Positions 8,489 through 15,715 of a DNA stretch of 38,756 nucleotides are shown here, one piece after another. The stretch's first letter is position 1, and the number at the start of each line of letters is the position of its first letter. A program made the position numbers and the translations under genes. The notes beneath the pieces are model-generated. The model did not search any database. It had not been told where the DNA came from and worked only from the letters and a program-made list of their open reading frames with translations. Source of the stretch: Desulfotomaculum copahuensis (GTDB lineage: Bacteria > Bacillota > Desulfotomaculia > Desulfotomaculales > Desulfovirgulaceae). Location of the stretch: the NCBI RefSeq assembly GCF_001655685.1, contig NZ_LYVF01000185.1, positions 1-38,756 of the forward strand. Direction: 5' to 3'.

Positions 8489-9272
8489 TAAGGCCACCTC
8501 CAGTGTAAAGGGCCAGGACGGCCAGGAACAGGTCCACCGCGGCAATGAGCATGATGTTTGACCGGGACGGCGCCCGCGGCGTTTCAAGCACACGCAAATC
8601 CCCGTTATAACAGCGCGACTGCAAAGCGGTAAACAACGCCTGGGAGCGGTGATAGGACTTGCCGAACAGGTTGGCCACCAGCTGGCCCAGGGAGATGTAC
8701 GCAGTTTTTATACTGGCGTATCCCCAGCGGGACGACTGGGCCACATACATTTTTTCCGCTGTTTCCATAATCACAAAAATAAACCGGTAGATCAGACTCA
8801 TCAATTCCACGAACAGCGCCGGTACTTTAAAACGGCGCAACAGCGAGATGACCTCCACCATGGGCGTGGTCAGGGAAAGGAAATACAGGCAGGAAACCGC
8901 ACCCAGTGATTTGACGAATAAAAGCACCGCCAGTTGTAAACTTGCCGCTGTAAAACCGATGGTGATGCCGCCCAGCGTCCGGCCGGATAACAACGGCGGC
9001 GGCGGTCCGGTCGATATGCTTACCGCCACGGTCAGCACGCCGATGATTAAAAAGGACAGGGGGAGGGTCATCAGTTTCAAGTAAAACCGCCAGGGAATAC
9101 CCGCCCGGAACAGCACGGCGCCGGTCATGATCAGAAGCACCGCCAGGGGGGCGGCCGGTGAAACACTGGCCAGGCAAATAACCATGGTCACCAGGGCGAA
9201 GGCGAGTTTTTCCCCCGGATGAACAGGGCGCAGGCGGCTGGTATAGGCATACTGATCAATAGCAAACATCAC
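8469..9272 (-). CDS. cbiQ: cobalt ECF transporter transmembrane protein CbiQ
   Basis: T-component of the Co2+ importer, coupling CbiO ATP hydrolysis to the CbiM substrate subunit. The 267 residues contain about five membrane helices, for example LAFALVTMVICLASVSPAAPLAVLLIMTG. Family landmarks are HPGEKL near the N-terminus and a cytoplasmic coupling segment ending in QALFTALQSRCYNGDLR, where the A-x-x-x-R-x-Y/G motifs that contact the ATPase lie. The start is ATGATG at 9272. The gene sits 12 bp downstream of cbiN and overlaps cbiO by 20 bp. Confidence 0.93.
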   Translation of the reverse strand: MMFAIDQYAYTSRLRPVHPGEKLAFALVTMVICLASVSPAAPLAVLLIMTGAVLFRAGIPWRFYLKLMTLPLSFLIIGVLTVAVSISTGPPPPLLSGRTLGGITIGFTAASLQLAVLLFVKSLGAVSCLYFLSLTTPMVEVISLLRRFKVPALFVELMSLIYRFIFVIMETAEKMYVAQSSRWGYASIKTAYISLGQLVANLFGKSYHRSQALFTALQSRCYNGDLRVLETPRAPSRSNIMLIAAVDLFLAVLALYTGGGLIARIHP

Positions 9273-9284
9273 CCGTCCCCCCTG

Positions 9285-9623
9285 TTAATTCCCGGCAACC
9301 GGTTTCTGCCGGCTGACGCCCGCAACTGATTGCTCAGCTGATTCCCGTTTTTTGCGTCCCCGGGCATAGCCCAGGAAATAGCCCACAAAGCCGGCACCCA
9401 GGGCCGCCTGCAGGGCGAAAAGAAAAGTTTCCACCTCACCGCTGGGCGGTTCCCAGATGTTCTTGAACCAGGGGTGGTAATTGGGATCAATGCTGGTAAT
9501 GGCTTTCTCCGCCCGGTCGTCGGCGCCCGCAAACTGCCCGCCCTTGATGAAAACCAGCGGGAAAAAGGCCAGGGCAACCACCAGTAAAATCAAGACGGTG
9601 TTTTTCGCCGTACTGCTCATCAT
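9285..9623 (-). CDS. cbiN: cobalt transport protein CbiN
   Basis: Small accessory membrane subunit needed for Co2+ loading of CbiM. The 112-residue protein has two transmembrane helices ([19 protein letters not shown] and [23 protein letters not shown]) flanking an outside loop with [12 protein letters not shown] and a [17 protein letters not shown] segment, typical of CbiN. The start ATG-ATG at 9623 overlaps the end of cbiM by 4 bp, so translation is likely coupled. The Lys/Arg-rich tail is cytoplasmic. Confidence 0.93.
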   Translation of the reverse strand: MMSSTAKNTVLILLVVALAFFPLVFIKGGQFAGADDRAEKAITSIDPNYHPWFKNIWEPPSGEVETFLFALQAALGAGFVGYFLGYARGRKKRESAEQSVAGVSRQKPVAGN

Positions 9624-10378
9624 GCCCGCACCTCCCGGGTCAATACCGACAGTTCCTCCAGCTCGCGCCGGTTATAGCTGGCCAGGAAATTGATGATCAC
9701 TATGGTCAGCAGTCCTTCACTGACAGCCAGCGGCACCTGGGTAACGGCAAAGATGCCCATGAACTTGGCCATGGATGCGGCTACACCGCCGGTTGGGGCA
9801 GGAAAGGCCAGCGCCAGTTGCAGGGAAGTAGTCACGTAGGTCATCAGATCGCCCAAAGTGGCGGCCAGGAAAACGGACAGCCAGCGGGGCGCTCCCGTCT
9901 TCTGGCCGGCTTTAAACAAGGCATAGGAGACCAGCGGGCCCACCACGGCCATGGACACGGTGTTCGCCCCCAGCGTGCTGATGCCGCCGTGGGCCAGCAG
10001 CAACGCCTGGAAGATGAGCACGATGCAACCAAGCACGGTCATCGCCGTCGGGCCGAAAAGGATGGCTCCCAGGCCCACCCCGGTGGGATGGGAACAACTG
10101 CCGGTAACGGAGGGGATTTTCATCGCCGAAAGGACAAAGGCAAAAGCACCGGACAGACCCAGCAGCATCTTCACCCCGGGATTGGCCTGCACGGTTTTAT
10201 TGATTGAAATCAGCCCGGCCACTAAAAAGGGGATCATCACCGCATACCAGAATATGCACCATTTCAGGGGCAAAAAACCTTCCATGATGTGCATGGCATA
10301 GGCGTTTTGCTGGGGGAACAGCAGGAAATAAACCACCCCGGCCGCCACCAGCAGGGGGAAGGCAAATTTTTTGGACAT
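9620..10378 (-). CDS. cbiM: cobalt ECF transporter substrate-binding protein CbiM
   Basis: Membrane S-component that binds Co2+. An N-terminal signal-like helix ([17 protein letters not shown]) ends with NAYA just before MHIMEGFLP, the conserved metal-binding N-terminus in which Met1 and His2 of the processed protein coordinate cobalt. Further landmarks are [18 protein letters not shown] (metal His) and [21 protein letters not shown] 10378 has GGAGGT 9 nt upstream; the longer open frame upstream is leader RNA, not protein. It is the first gene of cbiMNQO. The leader of about 900 nt includes a cobalamin riboswitch, so expression should fall when B12 is plentiful. Confidence 0.95.
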   Translation of the reverse strand: MSKKFAFPLLVAAGVVYFLLFPQQNAYAMHIMEGFLPLKWCIFWYAVMIPFLVAGLISINKTVQANPGVKMLLGLSGAFAFVLSAMKIPSVTGSCSHPTGVGLGAILFGPTAMTVLGCIVLIFQALLLAHGGISTLGANTVSMAVVGPLVSYALFKAGQKTGAPRWLSVFLAATLGDLMTYVTTSLQLALAFPAPTGGVAASMAKFMGIFAVTQVPLAVSEGLLTIVIINFLASYNRRELEELSVLTREVRA

Positions 10379-10559
10379 GTGTACTTTACCTCCTTTTGAA
10401 AACATGGCTGCAAGACAGACGCATGCGGCGGTTTCAACCCGTTGGCAGCCCAAAGCGGCTACGTTTAAAGCTGCCTGCGGCCGTAATCCGCCGGATAACC
10501 GTCCAGGTACTGTTGCTTTCAGCTTCCCGGCAAATTGACGTGCATCGCTTTGACCGGGC

Positions 10560-10586
10560 ACAAAAGAACCCCCGGTTTGCCGGGGG
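10560..10586 (-). terminator. terminator within the cbiM leader
   Basis: On the - strand CCCCCGG (10586-10580) and CCGGGGG (10575-10569) enclose a 4-nt loop, followed by TTCTTTTG. It lies about 180 nt upstream of the cbiM ATG, so transcripts from the riboswitch promoter must pass it. Confidence 0.75.
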
Positions 10587-10587
10587 G

Positions 10588-11012
10588 CGGCGCCGGTCCG
10601 GAACAAATTCAGGACGCGCCGGCCTGCCCCGGACTTGCATCGGTATACACGCACACAATGAAATATCCGGTTTCAACCACGGCCCGGTTTTAATGGACAG
10701 ATCGCCCTGCCCGCCGGACCGGGGCTTGCTGGATATCAATTCATGTGGCGCGTACCGGGTACAGTTCTACAGGGTCGGGCAGAACCCCAACCCATCAGCC
10801 GGCTGCCCATAGATCCGGCGGATTGTTGCCTGCTCGCCCGTGCCTGCTGTACCAAGACCGCGTACAGGAGTAGAATAGGCGCGTCCTGTCTTGCCCGCGC
10901 TGGTCATCGCCCCCGCAAGTACGCCCGCGGGCGGTTTTGCGGCGGCTCCCCCGGCAATGGACTTTTATATCGTTTGATTAAGCCCCACCCCTCGGGGTAA
11001 GGCACCTATTCT
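10588..11012 (-). ncRNA. candidate structured non-coding RNA in the cbiM leader
   Basis: Between the riboswitch terminator and the second terminator lie about 425 nt without a credible gene but with many stable helices on the - strand. CCGCAA...TTGCGG encloses the palindrome CGCCCGCGGGCG (about 10917-10946). CAAGAC...GTCTTG encloses ACAGGA...TCCTGT (about 10851-10893). GGGCAG...CTGCCC lies near 10780-10808. A 9-bp helix CCGGTCCGG/CCGGACCGG (10722-10714 with 10601-10593) closes a domain directly against the terminator. The 5' edge begins AATAGGTGCC. The pattern resembles a large conserved RNA; the raiA class of Firmicutes is one possibility, but I cannot confirm it. It could instead be a long leader RNA. 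Confidence 0.4.
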
Positions 11013-11017
11013 GCAAT

Positions 11018-11049
11018 TAAAATAAAACCTCCTGTTTGGTTACAGGAGG
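11018..11049 (-). terminator. riboswitch terminator (expression platform)
   Basis: On the - strand CCTCCTGT pairs with ACAGGAGG around a 6-nt loop and is followed by TTTTATTTT. It begins about 58 nt after the cobalamin aptamer, the usual spacing for a transcription-terminating platform. Confidence 0.8.
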
Positions 11050-11106
11050 AGTGAGAACTTGACCGTTCATTCACCTCCCCATGGACCGCAGGTACATACG
11101 GTGAAC

Positions 11107-11252
11107 CGGAACGAACAGGTTTCCTGACTCATGGATCACCGTCTGCCCGCGCCTTCCCGGCCCTGCCGGCCAGTGGCAACTTGCGGGTGGCTCCCCATTT
11201 ACAGTGGCGGCACCGCGCTGGACTTGCACCAGCTTCCCTGTCATTCGTTCCT
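11107..11252 (-). promoter_or_regulatory. cobalamin (B12) riboswitch
   Basis: The - strand shows the aptamer landmarks in order. The closing helix is GGAACGAA/TTCGTTCC. Then come ACAGGGAAGCTGGTGCAAGTC, the GCGGTGCCGCCACTGTAA core, AGTTGCCACTGG, and the B12 box GAGTCAGGAAACCTG. A terminator hairpin follows. Binding of adenosyl- or related cobalamin is expected to stop transcription. The nearest protein genes downstream are cbiMNQO, a fitting target because cobalt is needed only for B12. Confidence 0.93.
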
Positions 11253-11269
11253 GTATGGAATTATAAGGT

Positions 11270-11299
11270 ATTATAACACAAACCGGTGAGACATGTCCA
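11270..11299 (-). promoter_or_regulatory. promoter of the riboswitch/cbiMNQO transcript
   Basis: On the - strand TGGACA (11299-11294), an 18-bp spacer and TATAAT (11275-11270). Transcription would start about 10 nt before the aptamer. Confidence 0.65.
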
Positions 11300-11346
11300 G
11301 AATTATTTGACTGATTCCGGGGTTGACCAACCCGCTAACAGCTGCC

Positions 11347-11487
11347 TCAACCGCCGCCCCCGGCAAAAAGGAACACCCCCAACCCGGCAGCTACCGCGGC
11401 AATCGCCCAACCGGCCGGCAGGTGGAGTAGCAAGCCCGCCCCGGCCAGGACCAGGCCGGCCAGGCGGGCAATCAGCCTGACACTCAC
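11347..11487 (-). CDS. small hydrophobic membrane protein downstream of rimI
   Basis: A 46-residue frame starting at GTG 11487, whose first bases overlap the rimI stop (GTGA), and ending in TGA at 11347. It has two hydrophobic stretches (LIARLAGLVLAGAGLLLHL and AIAAVAAGLGVFLFAGGGG) separated by a Pro-Ala-Gly turn, so it probably forms a membrane hairpin. AGGTGG lies about 10 nt upstream within rimI. The overlap and clear membrane pattern support a translated gene in the tsaE-tsaB-rimI operon. I do not recognise a family and assign no function. Confidence 0.55.
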   Translation of the reverse strand: MSVRLIARLAGLVLAGAGLLLHLPAGWAIAAVAAGLGVFLFAGGGG

Positions 11488-11957
11488 GTCACTTCACCAC
11501 CTTCCCAGGGAAAAAGTTGATCATGCCACATAATCAGCGCATCTTCATTGGTGTCGGTATAATAACCCCGCCGGCGGCCACGTTCTTTGAAGCCAAGGCG
11601 TTCGTACAACCGCCTGGCCGTATGGTTGGACGCCCGCACCTCCAGCGTCATCCGGGCCGCTCCGGCCAGGGCCGCCCGGCGCATCAACTCAAGCATCAGC
11701 ATCATCCCCAGTCCCCGGCCGCGGAAAGCGGCATGAACAGCCACATTGGTTACATGTGCTTCATCCAGGATCAGCCACAGGCCGGCGTAGCCGGCCACCT
11801 GTTCACCATTCAGCGCCACCAGGTAGATAGCAAAATCATTCTGGGTCAATTCATAATCAAAAGCCTCCCGGGACCAGGGGGTGGTGAAGGACTCTTTCTC
11901 GATCGCGGCCACCTGGGCCAGATGTTCCGGACGCATTTCGCCAATAACGATCTTCAT
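11484..11957 (-). CDS. rimI: ribosomal protein S18 alanine N-acetyltransferase
   Basis: GNAT-fold acetyltransferase of the RimI group, which acetylates the N-terminal Ala of ribosomal protein S18 and perhaps other proteins using acetyl-CoA. The N-terminal part reads MRPEHLAQVAAIEKESFTTPWS, typical of RimI. The acetyl-CoA pyrophosphate loop is VAVHAAFRGRGLGMMLM, followed by LEVRASNHTARRLYERLGFKERGRRRGYY, with the conserved NxxAxxLYxxxGF motif and catalytic Tyr. ATG 11957 was chosen because it overlaps the tsaB stop (ATGA). The tsaE-tsaB-rimI order is a conserved Firmicute arrangement, although tsaD, which often follows, is absent here. Confidence 0.92.
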   Translation of the reverse strand: MKIVIGEMRPEHLAQVAAIEKESFTTPWSREAFDYELTQNDFAIYLVALNGEQVAGYAGLWLILDEAHVTNVAVHAAFRGRGLGMMLMLELMRRAALAGAARMTLEVRASNHTARRLYERLGFKERGRRRGYYTDTNEDALIMWHDQLFPWEGGEVT

Positions 11958-12664
11958 GGGCGGACACCCTGCTTTTGCCGCCACTTTACTTCCGCTTCGG
12001 ACAGGCGGATGTACCGGGGCAAAAGCAGCAGCGGATCTTCACCCTCTCCCGCGGCCAACCGGGCGAGGCCCAGTTCGGCCACCGCCGCCCCCCGGGGCAG
12101 GGCCGCCGCCGCCGGGGCGAAGAAAGCCAGGCCGCCCAAATACCGCTGCAGCATTTCACCGTAAACCGCCACCCCGTCACCGAGCAAGGTGACCGGATGC
12201 CCCAGGCTGAAAAGCCGGGCGGCCAGTTTTTCCGGTTCTTCGGCCAGCGGTCCGGCCAGACGGGAAAGCCGCCCCGCCCTGGTTTCATAAACTGCCGTGT
12301 AAACCTCGTTTTTTCTGGCGTTCAGGATGGGACAGAGCAACCCGGCCTGTCCGGTCAGAGGATGGGCCAGCGCCTCCAGTGTGCTTATCCCCGTAACGGG
12401 CAGGCCCCATACCTGGGCCAGTGTCTTGGCCGTACTCATACCGATGCGCAGGCCGGTGAAGGAACCCGGTCCGGCGGAAACGGCAATACCGTCCAACTGC
12501 TCCGGTCCGACCGCCCCGTCTTCGAGCACCGCCTTGATCATGGGCAGCAGGTTCACCGAATGCGTGCGTTGATTATTCACCAGCCGCTCGGCCAGTATTT
12601 TTTGTTCATTTATTACCGCCACGGCAGCCACCGGAGTGGCTGCTTCAATTCCCAGCACGTACAA
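11954..12664 (-). CDS. tsaB: tRNA threonylcarbamoyladenosine biosynthesis protein TsaB
   Basis: Scaffold/partner of TsaD in forming N6-threonylcarbamoyladenosine at A37 of ANN-decoding tRNAs. The N-terminal ASKHA-type fold is clear: YVLGIEAATPVAAVAVI, then HSVNLLPMI, then GIAVSAGPGSFTGLRIGMSTAKTLAQ, the hallmark TsaB segment. The 236-residue length is normal. The start is TTG 12664 with GAGGAG about 10 nt upstream inside tsaE, giving a 20-bp overlap; a TTG start fits the usual M-x-[IVL]-LG-I-D/E N-terminus. It lies between tsaE and rimI in one tight operon. Confidence 0.93.
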   Translation of the reverse strand: MYVLGIEAATPVAAVAVINEQKILAERLVNNQRTHSVNLLPMIKAVLEDGAVGPEQLDGIAVSAGPGSFTGLRIGMSTAKTLAQVWGLPVTGISTLEALAHPLTGQAGLLCPILNARKNEVYTAVYETRAGRLSRLAGPLAEEPEKLAARLFSLGHPVTLLGDGVAVYGEMLQRYLGGLAFFAPAAAALPRGAAVAELGLARLAAGEGEDPLLLLPRYIRLSEAEVKWRQKQGVRP

Positions 12665-13124
12665 GCGCTGTCAACTCCTCCACCAAACGCCGGTAGCGCC
12701 CGCCCCGGGGCAGGAAGGTGATTTCCCGTTTATCCGGATCATTAAAATTCCCCTGAATCATGATTTCCAGCCGTTCCCCGGGCAGGACTCCGGCCACCCG
12801 CTCCGCCCATTCCACCAGGGTGACACCGGAACCGTAAAAATATTCCTCATAGCCCAAATCGGCCATTTCTTCCTCTCCGCCCAGACGGTAGACGTCCAGG
12901 TGATAAAAGGGCAGCCGTCCGTCATACTCGTTAATCAAAGTGAAGGTGGGGCTGGTCACCGGCCCGGCGACACCCAGGCCGCGCGCCACCCCCCGGGCCA
13001 GCACGGTTTTGCCAGCCCCCAGTTCGCCGGACAGGCAGATTAGGTCTCCCGGCGCCAGCAACTCCCCCAGCAGGCGGCCAATTTCCTCCGTCCGGGCGGG
13101 GGAACCGGTTCTCAATGTGGTCAT
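12645..13124 (-). CDS. tsaE: tRNA threonylcarbamoyladenosine biosynthesis ATPase TsaE
   Basis: ATPase that works with TsaB and TsaD in t6A37 tRNA modification. Walker A is GELGAGKTVLARG (from about residue 33), followed by SPTFTLINEY and the conserved YHLDVYRL segment, then GVTLVEWAERV (Walker B-like). The 159-residue length matches the family. ATG 13124 follows GAGGTGG at 4-5 nt. A sigma-A-type promoter (13143-13170) and the thiL terminator lie just upstream, so tsaE probably begins its own transcript running through tsaB and rimI. Confidence 0.93.
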   Translation of the reverse strand: MTTLRTGSPARTEEIGRLLGELLAPGDLICLSGELGAGKTVLARGVARGLGVAGPVTSPTFTLINEYDGRLPFYHLDVYRLGGEEEMADLGYEEYFYGSGVTLVEWAERVAGVLPGERLEIMIQGNFNDPDKREITFLPRGGRYRRLVEELTALVRAGN

Positions 13125-13142
13125 GCCACCACCTCAAAAAAT

Positions 13143-13170
13143 ATTATAACCCGCCGCGGGCAAAGAGCAA
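13143..13170 (-). promoter_or_regulatory. promoter of the tsaE-tsaB-rimI operon
   Basis: On the - strand TTGCTC (13170-13165), a 16-bp spacer and TATAAT (13148-13143). The predicted leader to the tsaE ATG is only about 12 nt but includes the GAGGTGG ribosome binding site. Confidence 0.65.
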
Positions 13171-13196
13171 CCCTTGTTTTATAAAGCAGGCGCATC

Positions 13197-13223
13197 AAAA
13201 AATATTGCCGTCTTTACCGGCAA
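13197..13223 (-). terminator. terminator of thiL
   Basis: On the - strand TTGCCG pairs with CGGCAA (13223-13218 with 13210-13205) around a 7-nt loop, followed by TATTTTTT. It separates the thiamine genes from tsaE. Confidence 0.7.
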
Positions 13224-13268
13224 AAGCTTTTGTTTACCGCCCCGACACCAGCCCCTTTGGAGCGGCGG

Positions 13269-14273
13269 TCAACGCAGAAAGTGATCGTACCCCCGCGCCG
13301 GCAGGGGCCGCCAGACGCCGCCTGTTTCTATTTTCATGCCGTCTCCGGCCGGCGTGATTTCACCAATCAGACTGACCGCTTCACCGGCTTGCGCCATTTT
13401 ATCCTCCATCCGCGCCGCACCGGCCGGGGAAACGGTAAAAAGCAGTTCAAAATCTTCCCCGCCATAGAGCGCCCAGTCCAGCGGATCACAGCCGGCCGCC
13501 GCAGCCACCAGGCGCACGCGCGGATCAACCGGGACGGCTCCGGCGCGCACACGGCAGCCAGCGCCGCTGGCGCGGCAAATCTCACCCAGTTCGCCGGCCA
13601 GGCCGTCGCTGATGTCATCCATCGCCCCGACCCCGGCGGCGGCCAGCAGGCGCCCCGCCTGCACGCGGGCGCACGGTTCCAGGTGGGCCAGGCGGGCGAA
13701 GGCGGCCGCCTCCGGTACCACCGGCGTTTCCGGGTGGCGGCACAGGAAAAGGCCGGCGGCCGATTTGCCCAGGCTGCCGGTGACGTAAATCAAGTCCCCG
13801 GGCCGGGCGCCGCCGCGGTACACAGCCCGTCCCGGCTCGACCAGTCCGAGCAGGGCCACGTTGATCACCAAACGGTCCGGACAGGCCACCGTGTCCCCGC
13901 CGACCAGATTGACCCCGTATTCCCGCGCCGTCCGCCGCAGCCCGCGGTATAAAGCGTCCAGTTCCTCCACAGTCACCCGCTCCGGAACGCCCAGGGAAAT
14001 CACCGCATACGCCGGCCGGCCGCCCATGGCCGCAATATCGCTGACGTTGACGGCCAGCGCCTTGACACCGACCTGTTCGGCCGTCGCCCAGGTCAGGGAA
14101 AAGTGCACTTCCTCCACCAGCATGTCGGTGGTAAAAAGCAACTGGTCCGGACCGGCCGCCTGCAAAACGGCGGCGTCGTCGCCGGCGCCGCACACCACCT
14201 GACCCGGGTTGTTAGGCAGGTCCCGGGCCAGGCGTTCAATCAGGCCGAATTCCCCCAATGCCGACAGATTCAA
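13269..14273 (-). CDS. thiL: thiamine-monophosphate kinase
   Basis: ATP-dependent kinase converting thiamine monophosphate to the active cofactor thiamine diphosphate. The N-terminus GEFGLIERLA leads into GAGDDAAVLQ (Mg/ATP-binding acidic loop), then FTTDMLVEEVHFSLTWATAEQVGVKALAVNVSDIAAMGGRP (hallmark VNxSDxAAMG segment), GGDTV, and DDISDGLAGELGEI. The C-terminal part has GGEDFELLFTV. The 334-residue length is normal. The start is TTG 14273 with AGGAGGCGGGCGG just upstream. It follows the thiD2-thiE fusion by 45 bp and probably shares its transcript, giving the last two steps of thiamine diphosphate synthesis together. Confidence 0.95.
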   Translation of the reverse strand: MNLSALGEFGLIERLARDLPNNPGQVVCGAGDDAAVLQAAGPDQLLFTTDMLVEEVHFSLTWATAEQVGVKALAVNVSDIAAMGGRPAYAVISLGVPERVTVEELDALYRGLRRTAREYGVNLVGGDTVACPDRLVINVALLGLVEPGRAVYRGGARPGDLIYVTGSLGKSAAGLFLCRHPETPVVPEAAAFARLAHLEPCARVQAGRLLAAAGVGAMDDISDGLAGELGEICRASGAGCRVRAGAVPVDPRVRLVAAAAGCDPLDWALYGGEDFELLFTVSPAGAARMEDKMAQAGEAVSLIGEITPAGDGMKIETGGVWRPLPARGYDHFLR

Positions 14274-14318
14274 ACCGCCCGCCTCCTAATAAATCTAAAA
14301 CCATACCGCGGAATGCGA

Positions 14319-15434
14319 TCATTTATTCCCGCGCGCCTCTGCGACCTGCCGGCGCAGTTCCACGGCAGCGGCGGCGACATCTTCCGCCGCCACCACGGCG
14401 GTGATCACCGCCACGCCGTCCGCGCCGGCCGCTATAGCCTGTCCGGCGTTATGCGCCTTGATGCCGCCGATGGCCACTTTGGGAATACGCACCACCTGCG
14501 CCACCCGGCGCACCAGTTCCAGCCCCACGGGCGCAATCACATCTTCCTTACTGCTGGTTTCAAAGACCGGCCCCACGCCGATGTAATCCGCTCCGGCAAG
14601 CTCGGCCCGCCGGGCCTGCTCCACGCTATGGGTGGAAATGCCGATGATGCGCTGCGGTCCCATCATTTGCCGGGCCGCTTCGATGGGCAGGTCGTCCTGC
14701 CCCAGGTGCACACCGTCCGCATCCACGGCCAGGGCCACATCCACCCGGTCGTCGACGACAAAAAGCACACCCGCTTCCCTGGTCAGCCGGCGCAACTCCC
14801 GGCCTACTTCCACCAGACGGCGCCCGGAAAATTTCTTCTCCCTCAGCTGCAGCACCCCGGCACCACCCCGGATGGCCGCCGCGGCGATCTCCTGCGGTGA
14901 ACGGCCGCGGGCAAACTTGTCCCCGGTAATCACATAGAGACTGCAGTCCGCCGGCCACCGCCCGCCGGCCTTCCGGTCCCCCGCCGGACCGGCGGAACCC
15001 CCGGCCGGGGCATATCTTTCATTTTCCGGCAGTTCCAGCAGGCGTCCGATCAATTCCTTTTCCAGTTCATAGGACTGAAAGCGGATCGCTTTAAACTTTC
15101 CGGCATCCATCACCGGCCGGCCGTATTCTTCAAGCACCCGGGCGGCCTCCTGCACCCGCTTGAAGTTGGCCGCCGCCAATTCCACGTAACCGGCGCGTGG
15201 CCGCTCTGTTTCCGGCGGCGAAACCGCGCCCACATCATGACCCGCATCCCGGGCCGCCAGCAGGGCCGGCAGGAACCCGGGGCTGTCCGGTTCGTGCAGG
15301 CCGTGCCGCAAAAATCTGATCCGGGTGGCCAGTTGCTGATCGTCCAGCACAAAACGGGCCAGTTCCTCAATCACCCGCAATCCTTCCCGCGCCCGGTTCA
15401 AATTGGCGTCCAAAACCCGGTAGCTCCGGTTCAT
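14319..15434 (-). CDS. thiE: bifunctional ThiD2-ThiE: HMP-phosphate kinase domain / thiamine-phosphate synthase
   Basis: Fusion of two thiamine enzymes. Residues 1 to about 145 match the ThiD2 family (YRVLDANLNRAREGLRVIEELARF, then RHGLHE and LAAANFKRVQEAARVLEEYGR), shown elsewhere to phosphorylate HMP-phosphate. Residues about 165-371 are ThiE (YVITGDKFARGRS, GAGVLQLREK, VDDRVDVALAVDADGVHLGQDDLP, GISTHSVEQARRAELAGADYIGVGP, AIGGIKAHNA), joining the pyrimidine and thiazole moieties. ATG 15434 has GGGGGTG about 8 nt upstream; longer starts add non-conserved residues. The gene heads an operon with thiL. No canonical TPP riboswitch is found upstream, but a three-way-junction-like fold plus terminator (15523-15618) is. 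Confidence 0.93.
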   Translation of the reverse strand: MNRSYRVLDANLNRAREGLRVIEELARFVLDDQQLATRIRFLRHGLHEPDSPGFLPALLAARDAGHDVGAVSPPETERPRAGYVELAAANFKRVQEAARVLEEYGRPVMDAGKFKAIRFQSYELEKELIGRLLELPENERYAPAGGSAGPAGDRKAGGRWPADCSLYVITGDKFARGRSPQEIAAAAIRGGAGVLQLREKKFSGRRLVEVGRELRRLTREAGVLFVVDDRVDVALAVDADGVHLGQDDLPIEAARQMMGPQRIIGISTHSVEQARRAELAGADYIGVGPVFETSSKEDVIAPVGLELVRRVAQVVRIPKVAIGGIKAHNAGQAIAAGADGVAVITAVVAAEDVAAAAVELRRQVAEARGNK

Positions 15435-15522
15435 ACTCAGCACCCCCATAAAACAAGTCCCTCTCCGGAAAGGAAAGAATGGCCTGGCCATTCCCTTCAC
15501 TAGTATATTCCGCCGGCAAACA

Positions 15523-15549
15523 GAAAAAAATTACCGGGCTTACGCCCGG
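15523..15549 (-). terminator. terminator between the receiver gene and thiD2-thiE
   Basis: On the - strand CCGGGC pairs with GCCCGG (15549-15544 with 15539-15534) around GTAA, followed by TAATTTTTTT. It ends the receiver-gene transcript or acts as an expression platform for the thiamine operon about 90 bp further on. Confidence 0.8.
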
Positions 15550-15550
15550 A

Positions 15551-15618
15551 GCACCTTGCACCCGGCAGCCGGAGCCGGGGACTTTACGGCGCAAATCGGT
15601 AAAGCGGTTGCAAGGCGC
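15551..15618 (-). promoter_or_regulatory. candidate structured leader (three-way junction) before thiD2-thiE
   Basis: On the - strand a 10-bp helix (15618-15609 with 15560-15551, one G-U) encloses two 6-bp hairpins: CTTTAC/GTAAAG (15604-15599 with 15587-15582) and CCCGGC/GCCGGG (15579-15574 with 15566-15561). The terminator at 15549 follows after one base. An aptamer-like junction abutting a terminator ahead of thiamine genes suggests a leader regulator. The canonical TPP motifs (CTGAGA, ACCTGATCTGG) are absent. Confidence 0.35.
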
Positions 15619-15715
15619 TTTTCTTTACCCGTCTTGAGCACCTCCGCGGGTAATGACAGCTATACGGGTATACTGTATCATAATTCACCGCAAAAAAATT
15701 TCCCGCCGTTTTTCA

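Noticed and set aside
10379-10654. N-terminal extension of cbiM and a 101-codon frame at 10434-10739
   Set aside because: cbiM has a clear ATG with a strong ribosome binding site at 10378, and the upstream residues show no CbiM similarity. The segment is better explained as structured leader RNA with a terminator.
15435-15715. Canonical TPP riboswitch before thiD2-thiE
   Set aside because: The conserved CTGAGA and ACCTGATCTGG-type segments are absent; only a different fold with a terminator is seen.
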